This document shows, piece by piece, positions 1 to 15,000 of a stretch of DNA of 64,000 nucleotides. The position numbers were made by a program, and so were the translations under genes. Position 1 is the stretch's first letter. Every line of letters starts with the position of its first letter. The notes below the pieces were generated by a model, which was not told the origin of the DNA, did not search any database, and was given only the letters and a program-made list of their open reading frames with translations. The stretch is taken from assembly GCA_021234155.1 (NCBI GenBank), contig JAJEKV010000058.1, positions 8,492,992 through 8,556,991 of the forward strand, read 5' to 3'. Origin of the DNA: Isoetes taiwanensis (lineage: Eukaryota > Streptophyta > Lycopodiopsida > Isoetales > Isoetaceae).

Positions 1-3000
1 TCCCGTTGTGGCGTTAGAAGTAAAGAGCGACTTTTGCGGTAGCAAGACATTCATAAATTCGTAATTAATGCATAGTACGGAATTAAATTTTGATTTTTTG
101 TCGGTGAGGCTTCCTAAGTCATCGCCAACATCTGAGGGGCCGTTTTCAAAATTTCTGGACAAGGTTTAGATCAAAGTGTTTGCATTAGAGCGGTCAGGGC
201 AGCCTGTTGTTGGGCAGCCCGGTGGCACACTTGCCCAAGTCAAACAAGGCCGGGGACCTTGCAAGGCCACCTCATTAGAGGGGAGAGTCCGGAACCCCAA
301 GAGGCGAGCCCCACAAAAGTTTCAAGGTAGCCTTTCTGGCGGCGCCGAGGGGGAGGCCGTGCGCTAAAGACCACACTCCGGATCTCGGTTCCCCTATCCG
401 GCCGTTGAATCCTTCGTTCAAGGGCCCCTGGCTCGATAAGGTCCAAAAAATCCAACATCCGTCCGGGAGAACTTATCAAACTTGAAGCGTCTGCGGTCGG
501 CAGGTGTAGAAACCAAAGTGTTTTGTCGTTCGGACATTGCGGAGGCTCAGGAATGGCGATTCGACTTCCGCCACATCGTCCAGGGGAGGCGAAATTACCC
601 TAGAGACCAAGTTGCGGTCGGTTTTGCAAAAGAAAGAAACACTTCGCCCTACGTTTGCGGTTGATAAATGACCACCTCCTAGGCCAATTGACTACGAGTG
701 TGTTGGACATGAGATAGTTTGATGCTTCCTCGAGAAGGGTGGTCTTACGGCCCGCGAAACTTGGTCCCCGAGGACAATGTCGACATTAGGAGTCCATTGG
801 CGAGCGAATCACGATTAGGAGAGGGAAGTTGCATGTCCGTCGCCGGGGCCTTGGGAGAGGACTTTTGGGGCAAAGGCTGCTTCGGGTGGTTTTAGGGTCG
901 TGCTATGGCGTCAACACCACCCCTCACGTCAAGACAGCGCCAAGGTCCTAGTCGAATCGACAAGGATAGAGCCTCCAAGCGTAAACCTTATGAGTTGCGG
1001 GTTCTAGCGGGGTTTGCGTTTTGGGTGCGATTTTGGTCTTTTGCACTTGGGACTTGGCGATAAGATCTGATTGAGAATCGCGAAGCAAAGGAGGCCGGCG
1101 GAATGGAGTTTGGATCTGTACTCCTCCGTTGTGGCGGTTAAGTAAAGGCGACTTTTACGGTAGCAAGACATTCATAAATTCGTAATTAATGCATAGTACG
1201 GAATTAAATTTTGATTTTTTGTCAGCAGGCTTCCTAAGTCATCGCCAACATACAGGCCAGTTTTCAAAATTTCTGGACAAGGTTTAGATCAAAGTGTTTG
1301 CATTAGAGCGGTCAGGGCGGCTGTTGTTGTTGGGCAGCGGCATTTTGGCACACTTGCCCCAAGTCAAACAAGGCGAGGGACCTTGCAAGGCCACCTCATT
1401 AGAGGGGAGAGTCCGGACCCCAAGAGGCGAGCCCCAAAAAGTTTCCCGAGGCAGCCTTTCCTGGCAGCGCTCCCCCGGGGGCCGTACGCTAAAGACCACA
1501 CTCCCGGATCTCGGTTCCCCTATCCGACCGTTGAATCCTTCGTTCAAGGGCCCTGTCTCGATAAGGTCCAAAAAAATCCAACATCCGTCAGGAGAACTTA
1601 TCAAACCCATGGCGTCTGCGGTCGGCCAGTGTAGAAACCAAAGTGTTTTGTCGTTCGGACATTGCGGAGGCTCAGGAATGGCGATTCGACTTTCGCCACA
1701 TCGTCAGGGAGGCGAAATTACCCTAGAACCAAGTTGCGGTCATTTTTGCAAAAGAAACACTTACGCCCTACGTTGCGGTGATTCGGCGACCACCTCCTAG
1801 GCCAATTGACTACGAGTGTGTTGGACATGAGATAGTTTGGCAGCTTCCTCGAGAAGGGGTGGTCTTACGGCCATGAAACTTGGTCCCGGGGCAATGTCGG
1901 CGTTTGAGTCCATTGGCGAGCGAATCATGATTAGGGAGGGAAGTTGCGTCCGTCGTCGCGGGGCCCCGGGAGAGGACTTTTGGGGCAAGCAAGCGCTTCG
2001 GATGGTTTTAGGGTCCATGCTCTGGTGTCAACACCCCCCTACGTCAAGACGGGCGCAAGGTCCTAGTCGAATCGACAAGGATAGAGCCTCGAAGCGTAAA
2101 CCCTATGAGTTGCGGGTTCTAGCGGGGTTTTGCGTTTTGGGTGCCGAGTTTTGGTCTTTTGCACTTGGGACTTGGCCGATAAGATGCGATTGAGAAGCGA
2201 AGCAAGAGGCCCGGCGGAATGGAGTTTGGATCTGTACTCCTCCGTTGTGGCGGTTAAGTAAAAAGGCGGCTTTTGCGGTAGCAAGACATTCATAAATTCG
2301 TAATTAATGCATAGTGCGGAATTAAATTTTGATTTTTTGTCGGTGGGCTTCCTAAGTCATCGCCAACATACAGGCCAGTTTTCAAAATTTCTGGACAAGG
2401 TTTAGATCAAAGTGTTTGCATTAGAGCGGTCCGGGCAGCTTTGTTGTTGGGCAGCCCGGCAGCACACTTGCCCAAGTCAAACAAGGCGGGACCTTGCAAG
2501 GCCACCTCATTAGGGGGAGAGTCCGGACCCGGGGAGGCGAGCCCCAAAAAGTTTCGAGGCAGCCTTTCTGGCGGCGGCTCCCAGGGGGCAATGCGCTAAA
2601 GACCACACTCCGGGATCTCGGTTCCCCTATCCGGCCGTTGAATCCTTCGTTCAAAATTTTTGTCTCGATAAGGTCCAAAAAATCCAACATCCGTCAGGAG
2701 AACTTATCAAACCCTTGAAGCGTCTGCGGTCGGCCAGGTGTAGAAACCAAAGTGTTTTGTCGTTCGGACATTGCGGAGGCTCGGGAATGGCGATTCGACT
2801 TCGCCACATCGTCCGGGAGGCGAAATTACCCTAGAGACCAAGTTGCCGCGGTCATTTTTGCAAAAGAAAGAAACACTTCGCCCTACGTTTGCGGTATTAA
2901 ATGACCACCTCCTAGGCCAATTGACTACGAGTGTGTTGGACATGAGATAGTTTGGCGCTTCCTCGAGAAGGGGTGGTCTTACGGCCATGAAACTTGGTCC

Positions 3001-6000
3001 CGGGGCAATGTCGGCGTTTGAGTCCATTGGCGAGCGAATCATGATTAGGAGAGGGAAGTTGCGGGTAAAGTCGCCCGGGGAGCCGGGGAGAGGACTTTTG
3101 GGGCAAGCTGCTTCGAGGATGGTTTTAGGGTCCGTGCTCTGCGGTGTCAACACCCCCCTCACGTCAAGACCGCGCAAGGTCCTAGTCGAATCGACAAGGA
3201 TAGAGCCTCAAAGCGTAAACCCTATGAGTTGCGGGTTCTAGCGGGGTTTGCGTTTTGGGTCTTAGAGGATTTTGGTCTTTTGCACTTGGGACTTGGCGAT
3301 AAGATGCGATTGAGAGCGAAGCAAGAGGCTGGCGGAATGGAGTTTGGATCTGTACTCCTCCCGTTGTGGCGGTTAGAAGTAAAGAGGCGACTTTTGCGGT
3401 AGCAAGACATTCATAAATTCGTAATTAATACATAATGCGAATTAAATTCTGATTTTTTGTCGCAAGCTTCCTAAGTCATCGCCAACATATCTGAGGCCAG
3501 TTTTCAAAATTCGGACAAGGTTTAGATCAAAGTGTTTGCATTAGAGCGGTCAAGGCGCACTGTTGTTGGGCAGTAGAAGCACACTTGCCCAAGTCAAACA
3601 AGGCCAGGACCTTGCAAGGCCACCTCATTAGGGAGAGTCCGAACCCGGGAGGCGAGCCCCAAAAAGTTTCGAGGCAGCCTTTCTGGCGGCGCTCCCAGGG
3701 GGCCGTGCGCTAAAGACCACACTCCGGATCTCGGTTCCCCTATCCGGCCCGATTTGAATCCGCCGTTCAAGGGCCCTGTCTCGATAAGGTCCAAAAAAAT
3801 CCAACATCCGTCAGGAGAACTTATCAAACCTGCGAAGCGTCTGCGGTCGGCCAGGTGTAGAAACCAAAGTGTTTTGTCGTTCGGACATTGCGGAGGCTCA
3901 CGGAATGGCGATTCGACTTCGCCACATCGTCGGGGAAGGAGAAATTACCCTAGAGACCAAGTTGCGGTCATTTTGCAAAAGAAAGAAACACTTCGCCCTC
4001 GTTGCGATGATTCGGTGACCACCTCCTAGGCCAATTGACTCTGAGTGTGTTGGACATGAGATAGTTTGGATGCTTCCTCGAGAAGGGGTGGTCTTACGGC
4101 CATGAAACTTGGTCCCCGGGGCAATGTCGACGTTCGAGTCCATTGGCGAGCGAATCATGATTCAGGAGAGGGGAAGTTGCCGGAAGTCGCCCGCGGGGGG
4201 CCGAGGAGAGGACTTTTTGGGGCAAAGCTGCTTCGGATGGTTTTAGGGTCCCATTGCTGCGGGTGTCAACACCCCCCTCACGTCAAGACCTGCGGCGCAA
4301 GGTCCTAGTCGAATCGACAAGGATAGAGAGCCTCAAAGCGTAAACCCTATGAGTTGCGAGGGTTCTAGCGGGGGTTTGCGTTTTGGGTGCGAGTTTTGGT
4401 CTTTTGCACTTGGGACTTGGCCGATAAGATGCGATTGAGAATCACGAAGCAAGAGGCCCGGCGGAATGGAGTTTGGATCGTACTCCTCCGTTGTGGCGGT
4501 TAGAAGTAAAGGCGACTTTTGCGGTAGCAAGACATTCATAAATTCGTAATTAATGCATAGTACGGAATTAAATTTTGATTTTTTTGTCGTGAGGCTTCCT
4601 AAGTCATCGCCAACATCTGAGCCGGTTTTCAAAATTTTCTGGACAAGGTTTAGATCAAAGTGTTTGCATTAGAGCGGTCAAGGCTGACTGTTGTTGGGGG
4701 CGACCTGGCACACTTGCCCAAGTCAAACAAGGCGGGACCTTGCAAGGCCACCTCATTAGAGGGAGAGTCAGGACCCCAGAGGCGAGCCCCAAAAGTTTCG
4801 AGGCAGCCTTTCACAGCGGCGCCCGAATGCGCTAAAGACCACACTCCGGGATCTCGGTTCCCCTATCCAACGTTGAATCCTTTCGTTCAAGGGCCCACGC
4901 TCGATAAGGTCAAAAAAATCCAACATCCGTCCGGGAGAACTTATCAAACCCGAAGCGTCTGCGGTCGGCCAGGTGTAGAAACCAAAGTGTTTTGTCGTTC
5001 GGACATTGCGGAGGCTCCGGAATGGCGATTCGACTTCGCCACATCGTCAGGGAGGCGAAATTACCCTAGAGACCAAGTTGCGCGGTCATTTTTGCAAAAA
5101 AAGAAACACTAAGCCCTACGTTGCGATTATTCGGCTGACCACCTCCTAGGCCAATTGACTACGAGTGTGTTGGACATGAGATAGTTTGATGCTTCCTCGA
5201 GAAGGGGTGGTCTTACGGCCATGAAACTTGGTCCCAGGGCAATGTCGGCGTTAGAGTCCATTGGCGAGCGAATCATGATTAGGAGAGGGAAGTTGCCGTC
5301 CGTCGCCCCGGGGGCCCGGGGAGAGGACTTTTGGGGCAATTTGCTTCCGCTTCAGGTGGTTTTAGGGTCCGTGCTCGGCGTCAACACCCCCCCTACGTCA
5401 AGACACGGCGCAAAGGTCCTAGTCGAATCGACAAGGATAGAGCCTCAAAGCGTAAACCCCTATGAGTTGCGGGTTCTAGCGGGGTTTTGCGTTTTGGGTC
5501 TTGGGATTACAGTCTTTTGCACTTGGGACTTGGCGATAAGATGCGATTGAGAATGCGAAGCAAGGGGCCCGGCGGAATGGAGTTTGGATCGTACTCCTCC
5601 CGTTGTGGCGGTTAAGTAAAAGGCGACTTTTGCGGTAGCAAGACATTCATAAATTCGTAATTAATGCATAGTACGGAATTAAATTCTGATTTTTGTCGGT
5701 GAGGCTTCCTAAGTCGCCGCCAACATCTGAGGCCAGTTTTCAAAATTTCTGGACAAGGTTTAGATCAAAGTGTTTGCATTAGAGCGGTCAGGGCGACGCT
5801 TTGTTGTTGGGCAGCGGTGGCACACTTGCCCAAGTCAAACAAGGCGAGGGACCTTGCAAGGCCACCTCATTAGAGGGGAGAGTCCGGACCCAAGAGGCGA
5901 GCCCCAAAAAGTTTCCCAGAGGTAGCCTTTCTGGCGGCTCCCGGGGGGCCGATGCGCTAAAGACCACACTCCGGATCTCGGTTCCCCTATCCGGCCAGTT

Positions 6001-9000
6001 GAATCCTTAGTTCAAGGGCCACGTCACCGATAAGGTCAAAAATCCAACATCCGTCAGGAGAACTTATCAAACCATGGCGTCTGCGGTCGGCCAGGTGTAG
6101 AAACCAAAGTGTTTTGTCGTTCGGACATTGCGGAGGCTCGGAATGGCGATTCGACTTCGCCACATCGTCAGGGAGGCGAAATTACCCTAGAGACCAAGTT
6201 GCGCGGTCGGTTTTGCAAAGAAAGAAACACTTCGCCCTACGTTTGCGATTATTGAAGCTGACCACCTCCTAGGCCAATTGACTACGAGTGTGTTGGACAT
6301 GAGATAGTTTGATGCTTCCTCGAGAAGGGGTGGTCTTACGGCCCATGAAACTTGGTCCCCGGGACAATGTCGACGTTCGAGTCCATTGGCGAGGCGAATC
6401 GCGATTCGGAGAGGGAAGTTGCATGTCCGTCGCCCCGGGGCCGAGGGAGAGGACTTTTGGGGCAAAGAAACTTGGTCCCGGGGGCTGCTTCGGATGGTTT
6501 TAGGAGTCCGTGCTCACGGCGTCAACACCCCCCTCTCGTCAAGACACGGCGCCAAGGTCCTAGTCGAATCGACAAGGATAGAGCCTCGAAAGCGTAAACC
6601 CTATGAGTTGCCGGGTTCTAGCGAGGGGTTTGCGTTTTGGGTGCCGAGTTTTGGTCTTTTGCACTTGGGACTTGGCGATAAGATGCGATTGAGAATCTGG
6701 CAAGGAGGCCCGGAATGGAGTTTGGATCTGTACTCCTCCCGTTGTGGCGGTTAAGTAAAGGCAGCTTTTGCGGTAGCAAGACATTCATAAATTCGTAATT
6801 AATGCATAGTGCGAATTAAATTCTGATTTTTTGTGTGAGGGCTTCCTAAGTCATCGCCAACATCGGGCGTTTTCAAAATTTACGGACAAAGGTTTAGATC
6901 AAAGTGTTTGCATTAGAAGCGGTCCGGGCAGCTTTTGTTGTTGGGCAGCCGGTGGCACACTTGCCCAAGTCAAACAAGGCCAGGACCTTGCAAGGCCACC
7001 TCATTAGAGGGGAAGTCGGGACCCCAGGCGAGCCCCAAAAAAGTTTCGGCTGACCTTTCTGGCGGCTCCCAGGGGGCCGTGCGCTAAAGACCACACTCCG
7101 GATCACCGGTTCCCCTATCCGGCCAGTTGAATCCTTCGTTCAAGGGCCACGGCTCGATAAGGTCAAAAAAATCCAACATCCGTCCAGGGAGAACTTATCA
7201 ACATGAAGCGTCTGCGATCGGCAGGTGTAGAAACCAAAGTGTTTTGTCGTTCGGACATTGCGGAGCCTCGGAATGGCGATTCGACTTACCGCCACATCGT
7301 CGGGAGGCGAAATTACCCTAGAGACCAAGTTGCGGTCATTTTTGCAAAGAAAAGAAACACTTCGCCCTACGTTGCGGTGTTCGGCCTGACCACCTCCTAG
7401 GCCAATTGACTACGAGTGTGTTGGACATGAGATAGTTTGGATGCTTCCTCGAGAAGGGGTGGTCTTCGGCCCGCGAAACTTGGTCCCGGGGGACAATGTC
7501 GGCGTTAGGAGTCCATTAAGCGAGCGAATCGCGATTGGGGAGGGAAGTTGCGTCGTCCGTCGCCCGGGCCTTTCCGGAGGACTTTTGGGGCAAAGCTGCT
7601 TCGGATGGTTTTAGGGTCCAGGTGCTCTGGCGTCAACACCCCCCCTCACGTCAAGACACGGCGCAAAGGTCCTAGTCGAATCGACAAGGATAGAGCCTAA
7701 AGCGTAAACCCTATGAGTTGCCCGGGTTCTAGCGGGGTTTGCGTTTTGGGTGCAGAGTTTTGGTCTTTTGCACTTGGGACTTGGCCGATAAGATGCGATT
7801 GAATTGAAGCAAAGGGAGGCCGGCGGAATGGAGTTTGGATCTGTACTCCTCCGTTGTGGCGGTTAGAAGTAAAAGGCGGCTTTTGCGGTAGCAAGACATT
7901 CATAAATTCGTAATTAATGCATAGTGCGGAATTAAATTCTGATTTTTTGTCGTGGGCTTCCTAAGTCATAGCCAACATCTGAGGCATTTCAAAATTTCTG
8001 GACAAGGTTTAGATCAAAGTGTTTGCATTAGAGCGGTCCGGGCAGCTTTGTTGTTGGGCAGCGGTGGCACACTTGCCCAAGTCAAACAAGGCCGGGACCT
8101 TGCAAGGCCACCTCATTAGAGGGAGAGTCCGGACCCGGAGGCGAGCCCCAAAAAGTTTTTCGAGGTAGCCTTTCTGGCGGCAGCTCCCAGGGGGCCGTGC
8201 GCTAAAGACCACACTCCGGATCTCGGTTCCCCTATCCCGTTGAATCCTTCGTTCAAGGGCCTGTCTCGATAAGGTCCAAAAAATCCAACATCCGTCGGGA
8301 GAACTTATCAAAGCCATGGCGTCTGCGGTCGGCCGTGTAGAAACCAAAGTGTTTTGTCGTTCGGACATTGCGGAGGCTCGGAATGGCGATTCGACTTAAG
8401 CCACATCGTCCGGGAGGCGAAATTACCCTAGAGACCAAGTTGCGGTCGGTTTTGCAAAGAAAAAACACTAAGCCCTACGTTTGCGGTATTCGGCGACCAC
8501 CTCTAGGCCAATTGACTCATTTTGAGTGTGTTGGACATGAGATAGTTTGGCAGCTTCCTCGAGAAGGGGTGGTCTTACGGCCATGAAACTTGGTCCCCGG
8601 GGCAATGTCGGCGTTAGGAGTCCATTGGCGAGCGAATCATGATTCGGGAGGAAAGTTGCCCGTCCGTCGCCCGGGGGCCTTGGAGAGGACTTTTGGGGCA
8701 AAGCTGCTTCGGATGGTTTTAGGGTCGGGTGCTTTGGCGTCAACACCCCCCTCTCGTCAAGACACGGCGCAAGGTCCTAGTCGAATCGACAAGGATAGAG
8801 CCTCCGAAAGCGTAAACCCTATGAGTTGCGGGTTCTAGCGGGGTTTGCGTTTTGGGTGCTTAGAGTTTTTGGTCTTTTGCACTTGGGACTTGGCGATAAG
8901 ATGCAGTTGAGAAGCGAAGCAAGAGGCCCGGCGGAATGGGTTTGGATCGTACTCCTCCCGTTGTGGCGGTTAAGTAAAGTAAAGGCGACTTTGCGCGGTA

Positions 9001-12000
9001 GCAAGACATTCATAAATTCGTAATTAATGCATAGTGCGGAATTAAATTCTGATTTTTGTCGGCAGGCTTGTCGCCGCCAACATCTGAGGCCAGTTTTCAA
9101 AATTTCTGGACAAGGTTTAGATCAAAGTGTTTGCATTAGAGCGGTCAGGGGCAGCTTTGTTGTTGGGGGCGGTGGCACACTTGCCCAAGTCAAACAAGGC
9201 CAGGACCTTGCAAGGCCACCTCATTAGAGGAGAGTCAGGACCCCAAGGGCGAGCCCCAAAAGTTTTCGAGGCTGACCTTTCTGGCGGCGCTCCCCAGGGG
9301 GGCGATGCGCTAAAGACCACACTCGGATCTCGGTTCCCCTATCCGGCCCGTTGAATCCTTCGTTCAAGGGTGGCACCGATAAGGTCCAAAAAATCCAACA
9401 TCGTCGGGAGAACTTATCAAACCCGTGGCGTCTGCGGTCGGTAGTGTAGAAACCAAAGTGTTTTGTCGTTCGGACATTGCGGAGGCCTCAGGAATGGCGA
9501 TTCGACTTCGCCACATCGTCAGGGAGGCGAAATTACCCTAGAGACCAAGTTGCGCGGTCGGTTTGCAAAGAAAGAAACACTTCGCCCTACGTTGCGGTAT
9601 TCGACTGACCACCTCCTAGGCCAATTGACTACGAGTGTGTTGGACATGAGATAGTTTGATGCTTCCTCGAGAAGGGGTGGTCTTACGGCCCGCGAAACTT
9701 GGTCCCAGGGACAATGTCGGCGTTAGGAGTCCATTGGCGAGCGAATCCGCGATTAGGAGAGGGAAGTTGCCCGTCGTCGCCCGGAGGGCCCGGGGAGAGG
9801 ACTTTTGGGGCAAAATTTGCTTCGGGATGGTTTTAGGGTCCCGTGCTCTGGCGTCAACCCCCCCTCTCACGTCAAGACGGCGATAAAGGTCCTAGTCGAA
9901 TCGACAAGGATAGAGCCTCAAAGCGTAAACCCATGAGTTGCCGAGGGTTCTAGCGGGGTTTTGCGTTTGGGGTCTTAGAGTTTTGGTCTTTTGCACAAGG
10001 ACTTGGGCCGATAAGATGCGATTGAAGCAGCGAAGCAAGAGGCCCGGCGGAATGGAGTTTGGATCGTACTCCTCCGTTGTGGCGGTTAGAAGTAAAGGCG
10101 ACTTTGCGGTAGCAAGACATTCATAAATTCGTAATTAATGCATAGTGCGGAATTAAATTCTGATTTTTTGTCGTGAGGCTTCCTAAGTCATCGCCAACAT
10201 CTGAGGCCAGTTTTCAAAATTTCGGACAAGGTTTAGATCAAAGTGTTTGCATTAGAGCGGTCAAGGCTGACTGTTGTTGGGCAGCGGTGGCACACACCCA
10301 AGTCAAACAAGGCGGGGACCTTGCAAGGCCACCTCATTAGAGGGAGAGTCCAGGACCCCAAGAGGCGAGCCCCAAAAAGTTTCCCAGAGGCGACCTTTCT
10401 GGCGGCGCTCCCGGGGGGGCCGTGCGCTAAAGACCACACTCGGGATCTCGGTTCCCCTATCCGGCCGTTGAATCCTTCGTTCAAGGGCCCTGTCTCGATA
10501 AGGTCAAAAAAAATCCAACATCCGTCAGGAGAACTTATCAAACCTTGGCGTCTGCGGTCGGCCAGGTGTAGAAACCAAAGTGTTTTGTCGTTCGGACATT
10601 GCGGAGGCTCAGGAATGGCGATTCGACTTTCGCCACATCGTCCGGGGAGGCGAAATTACCCTAGAGACCAAGTTACCGCGGTCATTTTTGCAAAAGAAAG
10701 AAACACTTCGCCCTACGTTGCGGTATTCGACTGACCACCTCCTAGGCCAATTGATTCACGAGTGTGTTGGACATGAGATAGTTTGGATGCTTCCTCGAGA
10801 AGGGGTGGTCTTACGGCCATGAAACTTGGTCCCGGGGACAATGTCGGCGTTTGAGTCCATTGGCGAGCCGAATCATGATTAGGAGAGGGGAAGTTGCCGT
10901 CCGTCGCCGGGGCCTTGGGAGAGGACTTTTGGGGCAAAGGCTGCTTCCGGATGGTTTTAGGGTCCGTGCTGCGGCGTCAACACCCCCTCTACGTCAAGAC
11001 ACGGCGCCAAGGTCCTAGTCGAATCGACAGGATAGAGCCTCGAAGCGTAAACCCTATGAGTTGCGGGTTCTAGCGGGGTTTGCGTTTTGGGTGCGAGTTT
11101 TGGTCTTTTGCACTTGGGACTTGGCGATAAGATGCAGTTGAGAGCGAAGCAAAGGCCTGGCGGAATGGAGTTTGGATCTGTACTCCTCCGTTGTGGCGGT
11201 TAAGTAAAGGCGGCTTTGCGGTAGCAAGACATTCATAAATTCGTAATTAATGCATGATGCGAATTAAATTCTGATTTTTTGTCGGCAGGGCTTCCTAAGT
11301 CATAGCCAACATCTGAGGCCAGTTTTCAAAATTTTGGACAAGGTTTAGATCAAAGTGTTTGCATTAGAGCGGTCAGGGCGGCTGACTGTTGTTGGGCGTA
11401 GAGTGGCACACCTGCCCAAGTCAAACAAGGCGGGACCTTGCAAGGCCACCTCATTAGAGGGGAGAGTCCAGGACCCGGGGAGGCGGAGCCCCAAAAGTTT
11501 CAAGGCTGACCTTTCTGGCGGCGCTCCAGGGGGTAAATGCGCTAAAGACCACACTCCGGGATCTGGTTCCCCTATCCGGCCGTTGAATCCTTAGTTCAAG
11601 GGCCTGTCTCGATAAGGTCCAAAAAATCCAACATCCGTCAGGGAGAACTTATCAAGCCTTGAAGCGTCTAGCGGTCGGCCAGGTGTAGAAACCAAAGTGT
11701 TTTGTCGTTGAGGACATTGCGGAGGCCTCCGGAATGGCGATTCGACTTAAGCCACATCGTGGGAGGCGAAATTACCCTAGAGACCAAGTTGCACGGTCAT
11801 TTTGCAAAGAAAGAAACACTTCGCCCTACGTTGCGATGATGACCCACCTCCTAGGCCAATTGACTCTGAGTGTGTTGGACATGAGATAGTTTGGCTTCCT
11901 CAAGAAGGGGTGGTCTTGGCCATGAAACTTGGTCCCCAGGGACAATGTGGCGGCGTTTTGAGTCCATTGGCGAGCGAATCCGCGATTAGGAGAGGGGAAG

Positions 12001-15000
12001 TTGCTTGTCGTCGCCAGCGGGGCCTTGAGGGGAGAGGACTTTTGGGGCAAAATTTGCTTCGGATGGTTTTAGGGTCCGTGCTGCGGGCGTCAACACCCCC
12101 CCCTCTCGTCAAGACGGCGCCAAGGTCTAGTCGAATCGACAAGGATAGAGCCTCCGAAGCGTAAACCCATGAGTTGCGGGGGTTCTAGCGGGGTTTTGTG
12201 TTTTGGGTCGAGGTTTTGGTCTTTTGCACTTGGGACTTGGCGATAAGATCTGATTGAAGCCTTGAAGCAAGAGGCCCGGCGGAATGGAGTTTGGATCGTA
12301 CTCCTCCCGTTGTGGCGGTTAAGTAAAAAGGCGACTTTTGCATTAGCAAGACATTCATAAATTCGTAATTAATGCATAGTACGGAATTAAATTCTGATTT
12401 TTTGTGTGAGGCTTCCTAAGTCATAAGCCAACATCTGAGGCCCGATTTTTCAAAATTTCTGGACAAAGGTTTAGATCAAAGTGTTTGCATTAGAGCGGTT
12501 GGGCATTTTGTTGTTGGAACCCGGTGGCACACTTGCCCAAGTCAAACAAGGCGAGGACCTTGCAAGGCCACCTCATTAGAGGGGAGAGTCCGGACCCCAG
12601 GCGAGCCCCAAAAAAAGTTTCCAGCTAGCCTTTCTGGCGGCTCCCAGGGGGCCGTGCGCTAAAGACCACACTCCGGGATCTCGGTTCCCCTATCAGGCCC
12701 GTTGAATCGCCGTTCAAAGGGCCTGGCACCGATAAGGTCCAAAAAATCCAACATCCGTCCGGGAGAACTTATCAAACCCATGGCGTCTGCGGTCGGCCGT
12801 GTAGAAACCAAAAGTGTTTTGTCGTTCGGACATTGCGGAGAGCTCGGAATGGCGATTCGACTTCGCCACATCGTCACGGAGGCGAAATTACCCTAGAGAC
12901 CAAGTTACCGCGGTCAGTTTTGCAAAAGAAAAAACACTCACGCCCCTCGTTGCGGTATTCGAATGACCACCTCTAGGCCAATTGACTACGAGTGTGTTGG
13001 ACATGAGATAGTTTGGCTTCCTCGAGAAGGGGTGGTCTTCGGCCATGAAACTTGGTCCCCGAGGACAATGTCGACGTTTGAGTCCATTGGCGAGGCGAAT
13101 CACGATTCAGGGAGGGAAGTTACTTGTCCGTCGCCCGGGACCCCGAGGAGAGGACTTTTGGGGCAAAGCTGCTTTGGATGGTTTTAGATTCCGTGCTCTG
13201 GCGTCAACACACCCCCCTCTCGTCAAGACGGCGCCAAGGTCCTAGTCGAATCGACAAGGATAGAGCCTCAGAAGCGTAAACCCTATGAGTTGCGGGTTCT
13301 AGCGGGGTTTGTGTTTTTGGGTCTTGGAGTTTTAGTCTTTTGCACTTGGGACTTGGCGATAAGATGATTGATTGAAGCGAAGCAAGAGGCCCGGCGGAAT
13401 GGAGTTTGGATCTGTACTCCTCCGTTGTGGCGAGTTTAAGTAAAAGGCGACTTTTGCGGTAGCAAGACATTCATAAATTCGTAATTAATGCATAGATGCG
13501 AATTAAATTCTGATTTTTGTCGGCCAGGCTTCTAAGTCGCCGCCAACATCTGAGGCCGGTTTTCAAAATTTCTGGACAAAGGTTTAGATCAAAGTGTTTG
13601 CATTAGAGCGGTTAGGGACTGTTGTTGGGCAGCGGCAGCACACTTGCCCAAGTCAAACAAGGCGGGACCTTGCAAGGCCACCTCATTAGAGGGAGAGTCA
13701 GGACCCAGGGAGGCGAGCCCCAAAAAAGTTTCGAGGCGACCTTTCTGGCGCTCCCCGGGGGCCCGTGCGCTAAAGACCACACTCCGGGATCTCGGTTCCC
13801 CTATCAGGCCCGTTTTGAATTCTTCGTTCAAGGGCCCTGTCACCGATAAGGTCCAAAAATCAACATCCGTCGGAGAACTTATCAAACCAGCGGCGTCTGC
13901 GATCGGCCCGTGTAGAAACCAAAGTGTTTTGTCGTTAGGACATTGCGGAGCCTCGGAATGGCGATTCGACTTAGCCACATCGTCAGGGAGGGCGAAATTA
14001 CCCTAGAACCAAGTTTGCACGGTCAGTTTTTGCAAAAAAAAAACACTACGCCCTCGTTTGCGGTGATGGCGGCCACCTCCTAGGCCAATTGACTCTACGA
14101 GTGTGTTGGACATGAGATAGTTTGGCAGCTTCCTCGAGAAGGGGTGGTCTTCTGGCCCCATGAAACTTGGTCCCCGGGACAATGTCGGCGTTTGAGTCCA
14201 TTGGCGAGCGAATCATGATTAGGAGGGGATTGCCGTCCGTCGCGGGGCGCCGGGGAGAGGACTTTTGGGGCAAAAATTTGCTTCGGATGGTTTTAGGGTC
14301 CGTGCTCTGCGGCGTCAACACCCCCCCCTCTACGTCAAGACCGCGGCGCCAAGGTCCTAGTCGAATCGACAAGGATAGAGCCTCGGCGTAAACCCCTATG
14401 AGTTGCGGGTTCTAGAGGGGTTTGCGTTTTGGGTCTTAGGAGTTTTGGTCTTTTGCACTTGGGACTTGGCGATAAGATGCGATTGAGAAGCGAAGCAAAG
14501 GCTGGCGGAATGGAGTTTGGATCTGTACTCCTCCCGTTGTGGCGGTTAAGTAAAGGGCAGCTTTTGCGGTAGCAAGACATTCATAAATTCGTAATTAATG
14601 CATGATGCGAATTAAATTCTGATTTTTTGTGCGTGAGGCTTCCTAAGTCATACGCCAACATACGGGCGAGATTTTCAAAATTTCGGACAAAGGTTTAGAT
14701 CAAAGTGTTTGCATTAGAGCGATTAAAATGACTTTGTTGTTGACGGCTGGCAAACTTGCTTAAGTCAAACAAGGCGAGGACCTTGCAAGGCCACCTCATT
14801 AGAGGGGAGAATCCAGGACCCTTGGCGAGCCCCAAAAAAGTTTCGGCTGACCTTTCTGGCGTGGCTCGGGGGCCGTCTGGCCAAAGACCACACTCGGGAT
14901 CTTTCGGTTTCCCCTATCAAGCCGTTGAATCCCTTACGTTCAAGGGCCACATGCCGATAAAGGTCGAAAAAATCCATCAGAGTCAGGAGAACTTATCCCG

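Noticed and set aside
1294-1800. ORFs of up to ~200 codons inside satellite units, many starting MFALERS
   Set aside because: They recur because the unit recurs, but frame, length and sequence change from unit to unit through small indels. No domain is present. Not annotated as genes.
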